From contig JASDDO010000026.1 of the NCBI GenBank assembly GCA_030015575.1, forward strand, positions 189,745,739 to 189,809,738: a DNA stretch of 64,000 bases. Direction: 5' to 3'. Shown here piece after piece: positions 59,860 through 64,000 of this stretch (position 1 is its first letter; every line of letters starts with the position of its first letter). The notes under the pieces were generated by a model. The model did not search any database, was not told the DNA's origin, and saw nothing but the letters and a program-made list of their open reading frames with translations. Position numbers and translations under genes: made by a program. This DNA is from Agapanthus africanus (Eukaryota > Streptophyta > Magnoliopsida > Asparagales > Amaryllidaceae).

Positions 59860-62800
59860 TATAACGTTTTAGAAATCGTTATGCGAATTTTTCAGTTTTT
59901 GGGTAAATTTGTCCGTATTTGCCGTTTTTACCCGACTGTGATCAAACGTCCATATAGACTTGCCAGCAAATAGTTTAGCTAAAATAAAGCTAGTGCAGGA
60001 GCTTTGGGGGTATTCGGGACGTTTTGGTTCAAATTGAAATTTTTCCAATTTTAATACTATTTTAATGCGGATTTGACATATTGGAAATTGGGAAATTTCC
60101 TTCTTTGAAATTATTGCAAATAAATCAAGTTTGAGTTAATTACACCTTCACTTATATCTAGATATTTGTTTGGGTAATAGAATTAAGACTTAAGAAAAGA
60201 AAAGAAATGAATGGGAGAGGTGGCATGCGCATGAATGAGCTTTAATGTGCATTTATTGCATGTATTGAATAGAAAACTCCACACAATTTCCTCACCTCCT
60301 CCCTTGGCCAAATCTCTCCTTCCTCCATCTGCTCTTGATCTTTTCTTTTCCAATTTCATCAATTCAAAGCTCTTAAATCCCCAAAATTCCCAAAATAAAT
60401 CACAATATTACATCAAGTCTTGGTTTTTGCTTCTTGATCACTTGGAGCTAGAAAAGCTTGGATCTTGGGAGCAAGGGTTGTTAGGTATAATCCCTAATCT
60501 GTTAATTAAGAGTTTTTATGATGGGTAACTCGTTGGTTATTGTTTAGAACACTTTAAATATCGATTAGTGCAATATCGTGTTTTTAGTGTCTTTTTGAAT
60601 TATTGGGATCTGCTCTGACCTGGAAATTTTACTGAGTAACCAAACAAAATTATAGTGATGTAATAGTAACCCTGGAGTTACACCTGAGACCCGAGCACCA
60701 CCCCACCGGCTTCGGCCGGCGAGCCTTTGAAGGAAATCCGGCGACGTCGTCCTTTGAGGAGAGATGGGTGTTGGTTTTTTATGGGTAGTTGTCTGGTGTG
60801 GTTTAAGAGTGTTTAGTACTGTTTACTTTTTTTGTAATTGCAGTATGAAAAATCTGGGATCATTTTCCTATAATATGGTGTTTTGAATCCGCGTGTTACG
60901 TAATCCGACACAAATCGTGATCTTGTGCAGCTGCTGCACTTGGGTAGGTTTTGTCTTATCGTTACGCACGTTAGCCACTAGACGGACACTCGTGAGTTAG
61001 TTTAGTGTTGGTGCGTTATTTAAAATGTAGTTTTACGTTATATTAGTCGATTTCTGAGATTCTTTGCACTGTTTATGTGTTTGTGAATTTATAGCGTCGC
61101 AAACAGGGACTTCGGACGCTGCGAACAAGGGGAAGAAGCTGGTCGCATTTTCATAGCTTGAGACCATCGGTGACTAGATTTAACATCTACGGGGGGAATC
61201 GCCCGTATGGCGTTAAGCGTCAGGGCTAGATATGATATGATATTAGCCGCATTTGTAGATGATCATATAGAGATGATGCATGCATTTCGTTGCATATAGC
61301 TAATTGTTGTGCTTGAACCTGTATTCTTTGTACACTGCACTATTATTGACAGTCATGTTGCACGGGCACCAATGATATGCTACACACACTGTCAGTAATT
61401 GCCATGATACGCACAACACAAATATTCAATGATATACCTTGCTAGTAGTTAGCGACATAGAGGTATTTATTCTTGTGCGATAGCGCATATGACATAAAGC
61501 ATACCTGTATACCTACATGCCTATACATAAGCCACAGTATACTTACATACTCGCATATATACTTTACTCTTGTTACATGATCAGCTTTTTATAACATATA
61601 TATCGGTGGAATGGGACGCCGTATATATATGTATTTTTGATTTGGATTTTGGGAACCACGAGATATATTTAATGACTTGATGCATTTAAATGGCGGACTT
61701 TTCCTGTGATATACTCATATTGATGTTTTATGTTGCAAATGCTATTTTACATGGATTTACGCATTGAGATATGTTTTCATGCGATTTGGGAATTTCAAGT
61801 GTCAATGTTAGTCCCTTATATTCCGAGAGATATATGGATTTTGGAGACCGATACGTGGAATCACAAGTGTCGAGGTGGGATACTTGGGTTTCGAGGAACG
61901 TATGGATATCGGAAAGACCGATATGTGGAACACAAGTATCGAAGTAGGATACTTGGGTTTCGAGGAACGTATGGATCTGAGTATTTACATGTCGATGTTA
62001 GGTACTGGTTTTCATGATGTTTGACACTCAGGTTCCATAAGACTTCTAGGATTTGAGGGCCGATCCGAGGGCCGATCTGAGTATTTTTGGGATTTGGGGT
62101 GTTGTTGATTTACACCGGGCTTTTCCATGCTTATGATTTGTGCATGAGATTAATTATTTTCCAGCACTGAGTACTCAGTTAATATGCACTTATTCATGTA
62201 GATATAGTACCTGGTGGTGTACCTTGATCATGATAGTCGTATATTCATATTGTCATACTCATGCTACCAGCTTACATGTTATTGATCATTGCTGTTAGTG
62301 CATACTTGTGATATCAGTATGATGTTATTTACTATTCACGAGTTGGCAACTCACCCCCATTGTGCTACAGTGTTTTGCAGGACTTACCCTCTGAGTAGTC
62401 GCGGCAGGGCGTCTTATCATCTCTACTTTTGCGGATACCGCTACGTTTGGCTGTGAGGCCCTTTGCTTTTAGGTGTGTTTGCGGTTATCTGTTTGTACAT
62501 TGTATATCTTTTTGTTGGATCTAGTATTCTCCCTCTACCACTATTTGTATATGACTTAGAGACGAGTTGTGAGGATTCAGTGTTGTATTATTATTTTTGG
62601 TGACTTTGGATGCCGTGCTCGTGGAAGCCGGTTTTGTTGAAAAGTTTACTTCTTTTTGCAGTTTTCTATTATATTTCTTCGCTTCAGCGTCGTATATATA
62701 TTTGGTGGTTGTCTCCGCCGTTGGGCGTGATTTTCTCCCGTTTGGTATGCTTTATATATTATCTATGTTGTACCCGTTTTCGGGGCTAGTTTTTACAAAG

Positions 62801-63004
62801 GAGGTGCTGCCGAAATTTTCAAGAAAGAAAACTAGAGTTAGAGTTTTTACTTGTGATTTTCCGAATGTTTAAAACTATGTTTTTCTCCGTTGATCCAGTT
62901 TTGGGTGGTTTAGATTTCTGGGTTTCGGCTTACTTAAGTTGCGTACGCCTGTAGACGTTACGTAGTTTAAGTGCCGGTTACGGGCCAAATATTGGGTCGT
63001 GACA
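59860..63004 (+). repeat. Del 3' LTR
   Basis: It is 3145 bp, uninterrupted, and provides the empty site for CopG (GCGGC near 62401). It has the 70-bp tandem pair (61848, 61918) and the dyad pair at 60706-60750. Its length equals the two parts of the 5' LTR together (about 3147 bp). GATAT follows. Confidence 0.94.
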
Positions 63005-63009
63005 GATAT

Positions 63010-63786
63010 GTAGGTACCATCTTGAGGACTTCGAGACAACAAGCAAGCGCGTGGCGACGTCGACATCGGCAAGCGAAGATCAATGTGAGTAGATATATAT
63101 CTATGAGGAAGTCGGGTGGATGGCGTATAAAACCCCCGCAGTTTCGTAGTACAGTATACAGTGTGTTATAGCCATATAGTTATATGTTATTATAAGATGT
63201 ATACTTAGCTATAAATGCTTTAGAGGACTTTGGATTATTGTTATCATATTTAGAAGTTAATGTTATAATTTAGTGTTAGTCGTGAAACCCTAGAATAAGG
63301 TTTACACACTCACACACACACACACACATAGGTAAGGGACTATGTGTGTGTGTGTGTGTATACGTATATATACATGGATAATGAGGATAGTATATAATAT
63401 TTGGAGATGAGTCGATGTGATTGGGCACGATGCCACGAGATCGGTGATGTCATTTGGTTCGTATTATTAGATACGACAAGATATTATAGCGGGTATTTGG
63501 GTGATGTGTTTCATACACACGCATATATATATATATATATATATATATGTTGATGGTCTCGGTATGTACTAGACGCAGATCAGTACCCAGCTCATGATAT
63601 ATGATGATAAGGATACCAGTTGAATAATGATATAAATGTGATATTTGACCCGTACCCAGATTTAGGATGCCGTACGATAGATTTACCGTACGAGATGAAT
63701 ATCGGTGATTGATCCGCACTCTTGACTCGAGGATGTCATATTATATATTGTATCGTATGGGATACTATTGAGACGGGATCACGTAC

Positions 63787-63821
<35 letters not shown>

Positions 63822-64000
63822 CTCAGATTTAGGTGGTTTTCCTTACCCTTTCGATTAGTCTGTTAGTTTAGTCCTGCAGTTTACTTGTTGATGTTAGACT
63901 AGACTCGAGTCATACCTATATCAAAACTAACGAATCGAGAGTATTTTAAAGACAGACCAAGGGATTCTACGGATATTTCAATGGACGTACCTTTTCTTAA
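63010..64000 (+). repeat. ND1 3' LTR, second part, running off the right edge
   Basis: It continues the ND1 LTR after Del and matches the ND2 LTR (minus strand, 7950 to about 6100), with one unit of the block that is triplicated there. It contains a CA/TG hairpin (63313-63358) and TA runs at 63523-63549 and 63789-63818. Confidence 0.85.
63313..63358. repeat. CA/TG microsatellite hairpin
   Basis: A CA run ending CATAG (63313-63331) and its exact reverse complement CTATG plus TG run (63340-63358) are separated by 8 bases. This gives a perfect 19-bp stem. Confidence 0.9.

Larger units (their letters stand above)
34943..63004 (+). mobile_element. Del: Del/Tekay-like Gypsy chromovirus, interrupted by CopG
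   Basis: The 5' LTR is 34943-37492 plus 54332-54928, the interior 54929-59859 and the 3' LTR 59860-63004. Perfect GATAT target duplications lie at 34938-34942 and 63005-63009. The LTRs are about 3.15 kb each. Gag with zinc knuckle, protease, reverse transcriptase, RNase H, integrase with a GPF module and a chromodomain-like tail occur in that order. The element without its guest is about 11.2 kb, usual for the Del/Tekay lineage. LTRs differ by about 5% by eye. It is broken in several places. Confidence 0.93.
9344..64000 (+). mobile_element. ND1: outermost non-autonomous Gypsy-type element hosting the nest
   Basis: Visible pieces are 9344-9354, 30899-34942 and 63005-64000; everything between is inserted DNA. 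The 11 bases at 9344-9354 (CTTACGATACG) and the sequence resuming at 30899 rebuild the leader seen uninterrupted in ND2 (minus strand, about 4118-4140). Its 5' LTR and primer site should lie left of the window, beyond ND2. The interior runs to a polypurine tract at 33509-33520 and a 3' LTR starts at 33521. That LTR is split by Del and continues off the right edge. No pol domain is seen. It carries many breaks. Confidence 0.75.

Noticed and set aside
1-64000. Host genes, rRNA, tRNA, snoRNA, CRISPR or DNA transposons
   Set aside because: No exon-like coding region outside retrotransposons, no cloverleaf with A and B boxes and no rRNA blocks were seen. The tRNA-like pieces are primer binding sites. 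Spaced short repeats are too irregular for CRISPR, which is not expected in plants.

Overview
This window is plant nuclear DNA, probably repeat-rich heterochromatin of a large-genome flowering plant. I found no host gene, rRNA, tRNA or CRISPR array. Essentially every base belongs to LTR retrotransposons inserted into one another. The lineages seen are an Athila-type Gypsy with a tRNA-Asp primer site, a Del/Tekay-like Gypsy chromovirus with very long LTRs, Angela/BARE1-like Copia elements, and a Gypsy family without recognisable pol. All are fossils. The coding ones carry several to many breaks.

I resolve nine elements from LTR ends, primer sites, polypurine tracts and 5-bp target duplications. 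ND1 (+) is the outermost host, a non-autonomous Gypsy seen at 9344-9354, 30899-34942 and 63005-64000. Three elements sit inside it. (1) ND2 (-, 2290-9343 and off the left edge) is a second copy of the same family inserted head to head. ND2 is interrupted at 2289 by the LTR of CopI (-), which is itself interrupted at 380 by the LTR of CopH (-). (2) Ath (-, 9355-30898, target ATACG) is an Athila-type element. It carries CopA (+, 18086-28303, target CAAGC) in its leader. (3) Del (+, 34943-63004, target GATAT) lies in the ND1 3' LTR. Its 5' LTR is split by CopG (-, 37493-54326), whose own LTR is split by CopF (-, 43711-53947). The nest is four layers deep on both sides, and by-eye LTR divergence broadly agrees with the order: Ath about 7%, Del about 5%, CopG and CopF about 3%, CopA below 1%.

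The most interesting signals are not genes. (a) Pairs of GC-rich dyads of the GCCGCGG-NN-CCGCGGC type recur in Copia and Athila elements with centres 30-32 bp apart; a looser pair at about 33 bp lies in Del and a closer pair in ND2. (b) The Copia LTRs contain strings of short hairpins whose arms differ between families or tandem copies while pairing is kept. (c) CopA has nearly identical LTRs around an anciently decayed interior, so it probably moved using proteins from other elements. (d) The ND family shares ends, primer site and gag start with Del-type elements but has its own interior, which fits a parasite of that lineage. (e) ND2 and Ath entered ND1 with a single base between their target sites.
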